Below are positions 13,522 to 20,555 of a stretch of 20,555 nt of DNA, piece after piece (within the stretch, counting starts at the first letter, position 1; each line of letters begins with the position of its first letter). The stretch comes from JAAGZL01 sp050291365 (GTDB lineage: Bacteria; Pseudomonadota; Gammaproteobacteria; Chromatiales; Chromatiaceae): positions 1 to 20,555 of the forward strand of contig JBNKJS010000014.1 in assembly GCA_050291365.1 (NCBI GenBank). The letters are read 5' to 3'. The notes under the pieces are model-generated. The model saw only the letters and a list, made by a program, of their open reading frames with translations. It did no database searches and was not told where the DNA came from. Position numbers and translations under genes: made by a program.

Positions 13522-14760
13522 GTGTCTACGCCCGAGATGGAAGAGTTTAATAGAATTAGGCGGCTACCGCCCTATGTCTTTAATATTGTTAATGAATTAA
13601 AGGCAGAAGCGCGAGCGCGGGGCGAAGATATCATTGATTTTGGCATGGGTAATCCAGATCAGCCGACACCACAGCACATCGTCGATAAGATGGTTGAAGC
13701 GGCTCAACGCAGAGATACCCATCGTTACTCTATGTCCAAGGGAATTCCGCGTCTGCGGCGCGCTATTACCAATTGGTATAAGGATCGTTATGATGTAGAC
13801 CTGGATCCAGAGACCCAGGCCATTGTGACCATCGGCTCAAAAGAGGGGCTGGCCCATCTGTCCATGGCCTGTGTTGGACCGGGTGATTCGGTGCTGGTTC
13901 CCAACCCGTCCTATCCGATCCATCCCTATGGCTTTGTTATAGCTGGTGCTGATATTCGCCATGTGCCGCTGGTGCCAGGTGTGGATTTTTTTGCCAAGCT
14001 GGAGAAGGCGATTACCGACTCCTGGCCACGCCCCAAGATGCTGGTGATTAATTTCCCTGGTAACCCAACCACCCAGTGTGTCGATCTGGAGTTTTTTCAG
14101 AAGGTGGTGGATATCGCCCGGGAGCATAACATCTGGGTGATTCACGATCTGGCCTATGCCGACATAGTGTTTGATGGCTACAAGGCGCCATCTATCTTGC
14201 AGATCCCGGGCGCGGAGGATATTGCCGTAGAGTTCTTCTCTCTATCCAAGAGCTACAATATGCCGGGATGGCGCGTTGGATTTATGTGCGGCAACAAGAC
14301 CTTGGTGGCTGCCCTGGCGCGCATCAAATCATACCTGGACTACGGTATGTTCACTCCTATCCAGGTGGCATCCATTGCCGCTCTGGAGGGACCGCAGGAT
14401 TGCGTAAAAGAGATTCGAGATATGTACGAGAGTCGACGCAATGTTCTGTGCGATGGTCTCAATGCTGCCGGTTGGCCGGTGGAAAGACCCAAAGCAACCA
14501 TGTTTGTGTGGGCGCCAATCCCAGAACAGTATAAGGAGATGGGTTCTCTGGAGTTCAGTAAAAAGTTGTTGATTGATGCCAAGGTTGCAGTATCACCTGG
14601 CGTCGGTTTTGGCGAATATGGTGATGACCATGTGCGTTTTGGTCTGATCGAAAATGAACACCGAACCAGACAGGCGGTGCGCGGGATCAGAGATATGATT
14701 AGAAATGATACCAAGGCAGGTTTTTTTGCAACAGCTAAGAGTGTAGGAGAGAAAGATTGA
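13522..14760 (+). CDS. alaC: Alanine-forming class I/II aminotransferase, AlaC type
   Basis: This 412-residue PLP-dependent aminotransferase is expected to transfer the amino group of glutamate to pyruvate. It carries the family N-terminus FNRIRRLPPYVFNIVNELK (9-27) and IIDFGMGNPDQPTP (37-50). The fold-type I residues are visible: NFPGNPT with N181, HDLAYAD with D209 and Y212, the Schiff-base lysine K243 in SLSKSYNMPGWRVGF, and R251. The start is GTG at 13522, with GAGG at 13513-13516. A possible -35 box TTGACT lies at 13452-13457, but the -10 is weak. The stop TGA overlaps the TTG start of the homoserine dehydrogenase gene, so the two are translationally coupled. Gene order alaC-hom is usual in many beta- and gammaproteobacteria. 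Assignment to this subfamily is by motif memory; a related aminotransferase activity cannot be excluded. Confidence 0.9.
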   Translation: MSTPEMEEFNRIRRLPPYVFNIVNELKAEARARGEDIIDFGMGNPDQPTPQHIVDKMVEAAQRRDTHRYSMSKGIPRLRRAITNWYKDRYDVDLDPETQAIVTIGSKEGLAHLSMACVGPGDSVLVPNPSYPIHPYGFVIAGADIRHVPLVPGVDFFAKLEKAITDSWPRPKMLVINFPGNPTTQCVDLEFFQKVVDIAREHNIWVIHDLAYADIVFDGYKAPSILQIPGAEDIAVEFFSLSKSYNMPGWRVGFMCGNKTLVAALARIKSYLDYGMFTPIQVASIAALEGPQDCVKEIRDMYESRRNVLCDGLNAAGWPVERPKATMFVWAPIPEQYKEMGSLEFSKKLLIDAKVAVSPGVGFGEYGDDHVRFGLIENEHRTRQAVRGIRDMIRNDTKAGFFATAKSVGEKD

Positions 14761-16070
14761 ATCCGGTTAAAGTTGGTCTGTTAGGCTTAGGCACGGTTGG
14801 TGGCGGAACCTTTAAGGTTCTGTCCAGAAATGCAGAAGAGATAGCGCGCCGCGCTGGTCGCGGTATCAGTATCACCCATGCTGCAGCTAAAGGTTTTGAT
14901 CCATCCACTCTTTCTGGGGTTGAGAATATCCAGCTGACGGATGATGCTTTTGAGGTGGTGGATAATCCGGATGTGGATATCATCATCGAACTGATCGGTG
15001 GTTATTCGCCCGCCAAGGAGCTGGTGCTTAAGGCGATTGAGAACGGCAAGCATGTGGTTACCGCCAACAAGGCCCTGATCGCCCTGCATGGAGATGAGAT
15101 ATTTGCCGCAGCCCAGGCCAAGGGAGTGATCGTGGCCTTTGAGGCCGCGGTTGCCGGCGGTATTCCTATTATCAAATCTATCCGTGAGGGCCTGGCTGCG
15201 AATCAGATTCAGTGGGCTGCCGGCATTATCAACGGCACCGGTAACTTTATCCTCACCGAGATGCGGGACAAGGGGCGTGATTTTGATGATGTGCTGGCCG
15301 AGGCCCAGGCCCTGGGCTACGCTGAGGCCGATCCTACCTTTGATGTGGAGGGTATAGATGCGGCGCACAAACTGACTATCATCGGCTCCATCGCTTTTGG
15401 CATCCCGCTGCAGTTCGACAAGACCTACACCGAAGGTATCAGCAAGATAACCGGTTCGGATGTGGCCTATGCCAATGAACTGGGCTATCGCATCAAACAT
15501 TTGGGTATCACCCGCAAGAGCGAACGCGGTATCGAGATGCGGGTGCATCCGACCCTGATCCCGGAGAAACGCCTCATTGCCAATGTGGATGGGGTGATGA
15601 ATGCGGTCATGGTGATGGGTGATGCGGTTGGTCCTACCCTCTATTACGGCGCCGGAGCGGGATCAGAACCTACCGCCTCTGCAGTGGTGGCCGATGTAGT
15701 GGATGTGGTGCGTGCCATGACGGTTGATCCAGAGAATCGGGTGCCGCACCTGGCATTCCAGCCAAGCGAACTGTCTGACCTGCCGATCCTGGATATAGAG
15801 GATGTGGAGACCTCCTACTATCTGCGTATGCAGGCGCAAGACAAGCCGGGGGTATTGGCACAGATTACCGGTATCCTGGGTGAGGCGGGGATTAGTATTG
15901 AGGCCATGCAGCAGAAGCAACCAGCTGAAGGCGAGACCCATGTGCCACTGATAATGCTCACCAATAAGGTGCTGGAGCGCCAGATGAATCAGGCTATCAG
16001 CAAGATCGAGGCCATGGATTCTGTCAACGGGGCCATTACCCGAATCCGCATGGAGCAGTTGGAGGGGTAG
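14757..16070 (+). CDS. hom: Homoserine dehydrogenase with ACT domain
   Basis: This enzyme reduces aspartate semialdehyde to homoserine with NAD(P)H, at the branch to threonine and methionine. The 437 residues are arranged as a Rossmann domain (GLLGLGTVGGG, 7-17), a catalytic domain, and a C-terminal ACT domain (about 354-430). The catalytic domain shows TANKALIA with K105, FEAAVAGGIPII (128-139), NGTGNFILTEM (159-169) and AEADPTFDVEGIDAAHK (189-205), where D201 and K205 fit the catalytic positions. The ACT domain begins YYLRMQAQDKPGVLAQITGI and probably gives feedback inhibition by threonine. The start codon is TTG at 14757, inside the alaC stop, with AGGAGA six bases upstream. It is a monofunctional enzyme without an aspartokinase domain. 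Threonine synthase, the usual next gene, is absent here. Confidence 0.95.
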   Translation: MNPVKVGLLGLGTVGGGTFKVLSRNAEEIARRAGRGISITHAAAKGFDPSTLSGVENIQLTDDAFEVVDNPDVDIIIELIGGYSPAKELVLKAIENGKHVVTANKALIALHGDEIFAAAQAKGVIVAFEAAVAGGIPIIKSIREGLAANQIQWAAGIINGTGNFILTEMRDKGRDFDDVLAEAQALGYAEADPTFDVEGIDAAHKLTIIGSIAFGIPLQFDKTYTEGISKITGSDVAYANELGYRIKHLGITRKSERGIEMRVHPTLIPEKRLIANVDGVMNAVMVMGDAVGPTLYYGAGAGSEPTASAVVADVVDVVRAMTVDPENRVPHLAFQPSELSDLPILDIEDVETSYYLRMQAQDKPGVLAQITGILGEAGISIEAMQQKQPAEGETHVPLIMLTNKVLERQMNQAISKIEAMDSVNGAITRIRMEQLEG

Positions 16071-16080
16071 ATCTCCACCC

Positions 16081-17103
16081 ATGCAGCCTAAAGGCATAGA
16101 TATACTGGTCCCTGGACTTATGGGGCCAATGCCCGTCCTGGGGGATATTGATGTTAAGCCCAATCCGGGTATAGAGAGAGCCCTTTCCAGGGCCAATCTA
16201 TCTGTGATCACTCCCAAGGATTACACCTCTACGCTGTTTTTTCTGTTTGGCTTGAACCAGGATCAATCTGACGATCTGCCAACCGCCCCCTATTGTCGTC
16301 TCGCCGACAGCGCAGAGCATGATGACGCTTACTGGTTGCAGGTTTCACCGGTGCATCTGCGGCCGGACGGGGACAAGCTGCTGTTGTTCGATGTGGCTCA
16401 TCTGAAGTTATCCATGGATGAGGCGCAGCAACTGGCCGATATGGTGCGGGAACACTTTAGTGACCATGGTTGGCGCTTAGAGTTGTATGACCCGCAGCGC
16501 TGGTACCTGCGCTTGCAAGACCGCCTCAATATACGAACATCTCCACTATCAGATGTAATCGGCAGAAATATCGATAGCTTCCTACCTCGGGGCGAGGATG
16601 CAATGGATTGGCACTTTATACTTAATGAGCTGCAGATGCTGTTGCATATGTCCAAGGTAAACCTTCTGCGTGAGGGCAGGGGGCTGCTACCGGTGAATGG
16701 TCTCTGGTTGCATGGTGGTGGTAGTTATCAGGCAATAGAGCAGGCAAGCTATGCTGTGGTGTCTGGTGATGATCCACTGCTACGAGGTATGGCGCTGGCC
16801 GCAGGAGTTGAGCCTTCTCCTTTGTGTCAGGATAGCGCTGAACTTATATCAGATAAAGCGAGGCATTTGGTGGTGTACGATCGATTACAGCGCTCAGTAT
16901 TGGATGCCGATCCATATGGCTGGATAGACGCCCTGGAAATATTTGATAAATGGCTGGAGCCATTACTGGGGGCAGTTCTATCTAACCGCCTGGGTTATAT
17001 CGATATCTACCCCTGTAACGGCAACATCTATCGTCTTGGTGCCAGATCTTTGCGTCGTTTTTGGCGCAGGCGTAAGCCCCTGAGCTACTACATTTCCAGT
17101 TAG
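16081..17103 (+). CDS. RpfE-type / apgM-like phosphoglycerate mutase-related protein
   Basis: This 340-residue cytoplasmic protein resembles the RpfE-type regulatory proteins of Xanthomonas and relatives, distantly related to cofactor-independent phosphoglycerate mutases. Recognisable parts are the N-terminal DILVPGLMGPMP (7-18), YWLQVSPVHLRPDGDKLLLF (84-103), FLPRGEDAMDWHFILNELQM (167-186) and VNGLWLHGGG (205-214). I see no complete metal-binding set of the true mutase, so activity is doubtful. The gene starts 10 bases after hom, and the only ribosome-site candidate (GGAGGGG, 16060-16066) lies inside the hom end. That implies cotranscription and coupling. Its last bases overlap the stop of the convergent small membrane gene by four bases. 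In other genomes such genes often lie near recJ or greA, which are not seen here. Confidence 0.7.
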   Translation: MQPKGIDILVPGLMGPMPVLGDIDVKPNPGIERALSRANLSVITPKDYTSTLFFLFGLNQDQSDDLPTAPYCRLADSAEHDDAYWLQVSPVHLRPDGDKLLLFDVAHLKLSMDEAQQLADMVREHFSDHGWRLELYDPQRWYLRLQDRLNIRTSPLSDVIGRNIDSFLPRGEDAMDWHFILNELQMLLHMSKVNLLREGRGLLPVNGLWLHGGGSYQAIEQASYAVVSGDDPLLRGMALAAGVEPSPLCQDSAELISDKARHLVVYDRLQRSVLDADPYGWIDALEIFDKWLEPLLGAVLSNRLGYIDIYPCNGNIYRLGARSLRRFWRRRKPLSYYISS

Positions 17104-17351
17104 AGCTTCTTAATGAATCCCACCAGATAGAGCAGGATAATGGCTCCGACCACTGCGGTTACTATGGAACCGATTACTCCTCCGGCAGTAATACCAAGTA
17201 GTCCGAACACAAAGCCGCCGATAAGGGCGCCGATGATTCCAACAATAATATTTCCTACTAGCCCGAAACTGCGTCCCTTCATAATGTTTCCGGCCAACCA
17301 ACCTGCTATTGCGCCAATTAGTATAAAAATCAGCAGCGACATGATATCCAT
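17100..17351 (-). CDS. GlsB/YeaQ/YmgE-family stress-response membrane protein
   Basis: This 83-residue inner-membrane protein is built of glycine-rich helices: LLIFILIGAIAGWLAGNIMKG (6-26), NIIVGIIGALIGGFVFGLLG (34-53) and a third segment ending IILLYLVGFIKKL. The family (formerly called transglycosylase-associated) has been linked to envelope stress, but its mechanism is unknown. The ATG at 17351 follows AAGGGG at good spacing. A second in-frame ATG lies three codons later. It is 44 bases after the SulP gene on the same strand, so the two may share a transcript. Its stop overlaps the convergent RpfE-like gene by four bases, an unusually tight arrangement with no room for separate terminators. 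Confidence 0.9.
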   Translation of the reverse strand: MDIMSLLIFILIGAIAGWLAGNIMKGRSFGLVGNIIVGIIGALIGGFVFGLLGITAGGVIGSIVTAVVGAIILLYLVGFIKKL

Positions 17352-17395
17352 GGCAATTCCCCTTTTGTTATCTCAATTATCTAATAGTGAACGAA

Positions 17396-19105
17396 TCATT
17401 TTACCTGTCGGTCGACTACAATCTGCAAACCATCTTTCAGGGCATCAATGCGCTTGGCCTTGAGCTGGTATTTCTCGAATCTTTTCACGATCCCATGTTT
17501 TCTTAGTGTGCGGTAGACCGATTTTTTACAATCTACCAGGAAGGTTTCGCTGTTGATTGCCCAGGCGTTGTGCAGTATGTCTTCCAGGGCGCGACAAGAG
17601 GTGAAATCGATGTGCGACACATCTGAAAGGTCTAAAATCAGTACATCGTACTGTTCGAAGTCAGCTAGTCTTCTTGCCATGCCTTTTGCTGCACCGAAGC
17701 TCATGGGGCCGGAGATGTGGTAGAGCAATATGCGGCCTTTCGCTGCCTCCAGTATCTGGGATTCCTCCTCGGTTAGAGGATCTTCCTCATGAGGGTTTGT
17801 AATAGCGGTGACTGACTCCAGTTGCAAATCAACCATGCGCTGCAAGAAAATAAATGACGCCATGATCATGCCCACTGCAACCGCAGTAATCAGATCGACG
17901 AATACCGTCATGAAGAATACCGTCAGCATTATTACAATTCCAGCCAGAGGAACAGAGCGCAGACGCTTCACGTAATCCCAGTCGATGATATCGGTGCCTA
18001 CCTTTACCAGGATACCGGCCAGCAAGGCGTGCGGGATATAGCGGGCCACGGTTCCTGCCCCCAGTACAATAGCCAGGAGCACCAGGGCGTGTAGGGCGCC
18101 TGATATAGGAGTAAGACCGCCTGCGCGCACATTGACTACCGTTCGCATGGTGGCTCCGGCACCGGGTAGTCCACCGAAAAAACCGGCGATGGTGTTACCA
18201 ATGCCCTGACCAATAAGCTCACGATCTGATTTGTGATAGGTGCGGGTAACGTTATCCGCCACCAGTGAGGTCAGCAAGGAGTCGATGCTACCAAGGGCTG
18301 CAAGCATCAGTGCTGATTTTATCATCCCAGCCAACAAATTAAACTCAAAGACCGGCAGTGCTGGTGCAGGTATTCCAGTAGGTATGTTACCCAGTACAGA
18401 TACATCGCCCACTCTGTAGATGGCCTTGCCATCCTCCACCGCACTGGTGATATCTCCGCCGTGCCATAGATAGAGCGCTGCGGTGCCAAGGATAAGGGCA
18501 AGTAGGGGTGATGGCATGATCTGGTTAATGCGATTCGGCAGGAAATAGACAATAACCATAGCAATACAGCCAACGATTAGTGGTTCTGGTATAGGGTTTG
18601 CCAAGATCTGTGGCAATACCTCAATGGATGCCATAGGTCCTGGCACCGCCGGGTAACCGAGAAGGGGAGGTAGTTGCAGCAGGATGATGATAACTCCGAT
18701 ACCGCTCATGAAACCAGATACAACAGGGTGGGGTATCAGGTTTATATATTTACCCATCTTCAACAGGCCGAAGGCAACCTGGAACAGTCCGCCCATGATT
18801 ACTACGGTAAAGGCTAGGGCAGCACCATGGGCCGGGTCATCTGGAAACATGGCGGTGTATTGGGTGAAGACCGCAGCCATTACAACCGTCATAGGACCTG
18901 TGGGTCCGGAGACCTGGGCTGGGGTGCCACCAAACAGGGCTGCAAACAGACCAACAAAGATAGCGCCGTAGATGCCGGCAATAGGCCCGGCTCCGGATGA
19001 TACCCCCATGGCCAGTGCCAGAGGAAGGGCTACAACCGCTGCAGTTAGTCCTCCGTATATGTCGCCTTTGATATTATTGAAATGTAGTCCGTGAACAAAG
19101 CTCAT
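17396..19105 (-). CDS. SulP-family anion transporter with STAS domain
   Basis: This 569-residue inner-membrane transporter has a first membrane block with FNNIKGDIYGGLTAAVVALP (9-28) and GTPAQVSGPTGPMTVVM. About a dozen helices run to about residue 430. A cytoplasmic STAS domain follows at about 457-545 (GRILLYHISGPMSFGAAKGM, then LDLSDVSHIDFTSCRALED). SulP proteins carry sulfate, bicarbonate or other anions, often with Na+ or H+, and the sequence alone does not settle which. Next to a sulfide:quinone oxidoreductase, either sulfate handling in a sulfur oxidiser or bicarbonate uptake for carbon fixation is plausible. The STAS region keeps the fold pattern but has T and S around the usual phosphorylation loop (HIDFTSC). 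The ATG at 19105 has AAGGG upstream. A terminator at 19193-19218 separates it from the oxidoreductase, so it needs its own promoter. Confidence 0.92.
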   Translation of the reverse strand: MSFVHGLHFNNIKGDIYGGLTAAVVALPLALAMGVSSGAGPIAGIYGAIFVGLFAALFGGTPAQVSGPTGPMTVVMAAVFTQYTAMFPDDPAHGAALAFTVVIMGGLFQVAFGLLKMGKYINLIPHPVVSGFMSGIGVIIILLQLPPLLGYPAVPGPMASIEVLPQILANPIPEPLIVGCIAMVIVYFLPNRINQIMPSPLLALILGTAALYLWHGGDITSAVEDGKAIYRVGDVSVLGNIPTGIPAPALPVFEFNLLAGMIKSALMLAALGSIDSLLTSLVADNVTRTYHKSDRELIGQGIGNTIAGFFGGLPGAGATMRTVVNVRAGGLTPISGALHALVLLAIVLGAGTVARYIPHALLAGILVKVGTDIIDWDYVKRLRSVPLAGIVIMLTVFFMTVFVDLITAVAVGMIMASFIFLQRMVDLQLESVTAITNPHEEDPLTEEESQILEAAKGRILLYHISGPMSFGAAKGMARRLADFEQYDVLILDLSDVSHIDFTSCRALEDILHNAWAINSETFLVDCKKSVYRTLRKHGIVKRFEKYQLKAKRIDALKDGLQIVVDRQVK

Positions 19106-19192
19106 CTAAAAAACCCTTAAATATGATGTCAATCACGCGAGACAGCTTGCGCCAATAAGTCTAACATAGGTTTTTGCTCTAGCTACTCAAAA

Positions 19193-19218
19193 AAAAGGGA
19201 GACTAAAGTCTCCCTTTT
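19193..19218 (-). terminator. Intrinsic terminator after the sulfide:quinone oxidoreductase gene
   Basis: AAAAGGGAGACT (19193-19204) and AGTCTCCCTTTT (19207-19218) form a perfect 12-bp stem, or 11 bp with a four-base loop. On the minus strand the stem is followed by a run of T (19189-19196 is all A on the plus strand), the classic form. It lies 28 bases after the stop codon. On the plus strand the T-run is shorter, so it may work weakly in both directions. Confidence 0.9.
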
Positions 19219-19245
19219 CTTGGTCAGTTGTATATACAACAACTG

Positions 19246-20535
19246 CTATTTTCTGCCAGGCTTCAACCGGTCGATACCCATAAGGTTCAAGGCATACTTC
19301 TGATACAGTGGCTCGGTAGTACCCTTCTTCATGTTGCGAATAAAGTACTTTTCGAACAGAACCTTGGCCCAATGTACCCAGCGTCCGCGACGCGCCCAGG
19401 TTACATTACGCGGTGGAATCTGAGGCAGGGCGATAAATGCCGCACCCACATCACCCATGTCGGCCAGACAGAAGGCGTTCCAGGTTGCTACCGCCTCGGC
19501 TTCGCCTCCATTGATGTCATGCCAGATATTATTCACGGTTGCGGTAACCATGGATTCAATCATATACCCGGTTTTGGGTGTGCCGGTGGGGATAGGGGTT
19601 GCCTCTACCGGTGGTATGGCGATACACACGCCCACGGAATAGATGTTCTGCCATTTCGGATTGCGTTGGAATTTATCCACCTTTACGAAGCCACGAGGAT
19701 TTACCAGATCTTCTCCTACTGCGTTGACTGCATCCACGCCTTTGAATGCGGGTAGGATCATTGAGAAGTCGAAATCCAGCTCATGCTGATCAGTCTCTTC
19801 TCCCTTGCTGTTATGTTCAGCTACAAACATCTTTCCGGCTTCTACCTTGTTGATCTTTGCATTGGTAATAAAGGATATGTGGCGCTGGCGTAGTTCTGTT
19901 TCCAGCAGACCTTTGGAGTCACCTACACCACCAAGACCCAGATGACCAATATATGGTTCTGAGGTAACGAAGGTCATAGGTACCTGATCTCTAATGCGTG
20001 CGCGGCGCAGGGCGGTGTCCATGATAAAGGCAAACTCATAGGCAGGTCCGAAACAGGATGCGCCTTGAGCGGCACCTACCACAATTGGACCTGGGGATTT
20101 GACAAACTCCTGCCATTTTTCATAGGCCTCTTCGGCGTGACCTATGGTACAAACGGAATCTGTGTGTCCGCCATTTTCTGGGCCAAGTCCTTCAATCTCC
20201 TCGAAGGCCAGCTTGGGGCCGGTGGCAATAATCAGATAGTCGTAGTCTACTGATGTGCCGTTGTTCAGGATTACGCTGTTATCATCTGGCTTGATCTCAG
20301 TAACAGTAGCAGCAATAAAATTGATGCCTTTCCTTTTGAGGTATGGTTCTATTTCAAATGTGACTTGATCTCTTGTGCGCCAGCCCACTGCAACCCATGG
20401 GTTGGATGGTACAAAACTGTAGATAGGTGAGACATTGATTACTGTTACATCATGTCCACTTCCAAGCTTTGCTTTTACATCATAGGCGGCAGGGAGGCCG
20501 CCAGTACTTGCCCCGATAATGACAATATGAGCCAT
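19246..20535 (-). CDS. Sulfide:quinone oxidoreductase
   Basis: This 429-residue flavoprotein would oxidise sulfide to polysulfide or sulfur and pass electrons to membrane quinone. The FAD-binding N-terminus HIVIIGASTGGLPAAYDVK (3-21) has serine and threonine within the glycine motif. It is followed by FVPSNPWVAVGW (41-52), YDYLIIATGPKLAF (98-111) and the second nucleotide-like fold PIVVGAAQGASCFGPAYEF (150-168). Cysteines at 129, 161 and 356 occupy the positions of the three catalytic cysteines of known enzymes, and a fourth is at 304. The quinone-side C-terminus contains basic and aromatic residues (RRGRWVHWAKVLFEKYFI). The subtype cannot be settled from sequence reading alone. The ATG follows GGAG at good spacing, and a strong terminator ends the gene. 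It is a main reason for inferring a sulfur-oxidising host. Confidence 0.92.
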   Translation of the reverse strand: MAHIVIIGASTGGLPAAYDVKAKLGSGHDVTVINVSPIYSFVPSNPWVAVGWRTRDQVTFEIEPYLKRKGINFIAATVTEIKPDDNSVILNNGTSVDYDYLIIATGPKLAFEEIEGLGPENGGHTDSVCTIGHAEEAYEKWQEFVKSPGPIVVGAAQGASCFGPAYEFAFIMDTALRRARIRDQVPMTFVTSEPYIGHLGLGGVGDSKGLLETELRQRHISFITNAKINKVEAGKMFVAEHNSKGEETDQHELDFDFSMILPAFKGVDAVNAVGEDLVNPRGFVKVDKFQRNPKWQNIYSVGVCIAIPPVEATPIPTGTPKTGYMIESMVTATVNNIWHDINGGEAEAVATWNAFCLADMGDVGAAFIALPQIPPRNVTWARRGRWVHWAKVLFEKYFIRNMKKGTTEPLYQKYALNLMGIDRLKPGRK

Positions 20536-20555
20536 ATGATTCTCCAGATTTAGAA

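Noticed and set aside
14787..15548. 253-codon open frame antisense to homoserine dehydrogenase
   Set aside because: A shadow of a strongly conserved gene on the other strand; its peptide has no recognisable domain.

Overview
This window looks like chromosome from a sulfur-oxidising gammaproteobacterium of the Chromatiales / Sedimenticola / Thiodiazotropha kind. That placement is an inference. It rests on a sulfide:quinone oxidoreductase with all three catalytic cysteines, an adjacent SulP anion transporter, a VPLPA-type PEP-CTERM protein, AlaC and homoserine dehydrogenase of gammaproteobacterial type, and an RpfE-like protein. No rRNA, tRNA or CRISPR array was seen.

Layout. (1) 1-2238: a REP-associated tyrosine transposase (RAYT) with its own promoter, then about 1.1 kb that looks decayed: an orphan 157-codon frame without a ribosome binding site, and a frame broken by stops. 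(2) 2239-7126, plus strand: a membrane-centred cluster made of a DUF2391 membrane protein, a CPA2/Kef-type antiporter without an RCK domain, a newly noted 33-residue single-helix protein, a secreted retropepsin-like (RimB/Zn_protease family) protein, an inactive transglutaminase fused to seven membrane helices, and a RimK-like ATP-grasp ligase. Two of the junctions are TAATG stop/start overlaps. (3) 7127-8897: a repeat-rich patch holding a 35-codon 3' remnant of a second antiporter copy, several copies of a short GTGGGTGTC-type repeat, and a six-helix membrane GGDEF diguanylate cyclase on the minus strand. (4) 8898-12645, minus strand: three exported proteins (a VPLPA-CTERM protein, an uncharacterised secreted protein, a KNH plus CARDB protein), separated by REP-like palindromes. 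(5) 12945-17103: a Mth938-domain protein diverging from an alaC-hom-rpfE-like operon on the plus strand. (6) 17100-20535, minus strand: sulfide:quinone oxidoreductase with a strong intrinsic terminator, then SulP and a GlsB/YeaQ-family small membrane protein.

How the parts work together. The 2.2-7.1 kb cluster probably couples envelope cation/proton exchange to a peptide-ligation and peptide-cleavage pathway. The ligase is cytoplasmic, the transglutaminase-like domain and the protease are outside the inner membrane, and the substrate is unknown. It is the best candidate for an incompletely described system. The amino-acid operon makes homoserine and alanine, with no thrC after hom. The right-hand block handles sulfide oxidation and anion transport. 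The middle region is accessory, with repeats, relics and exported proteins.
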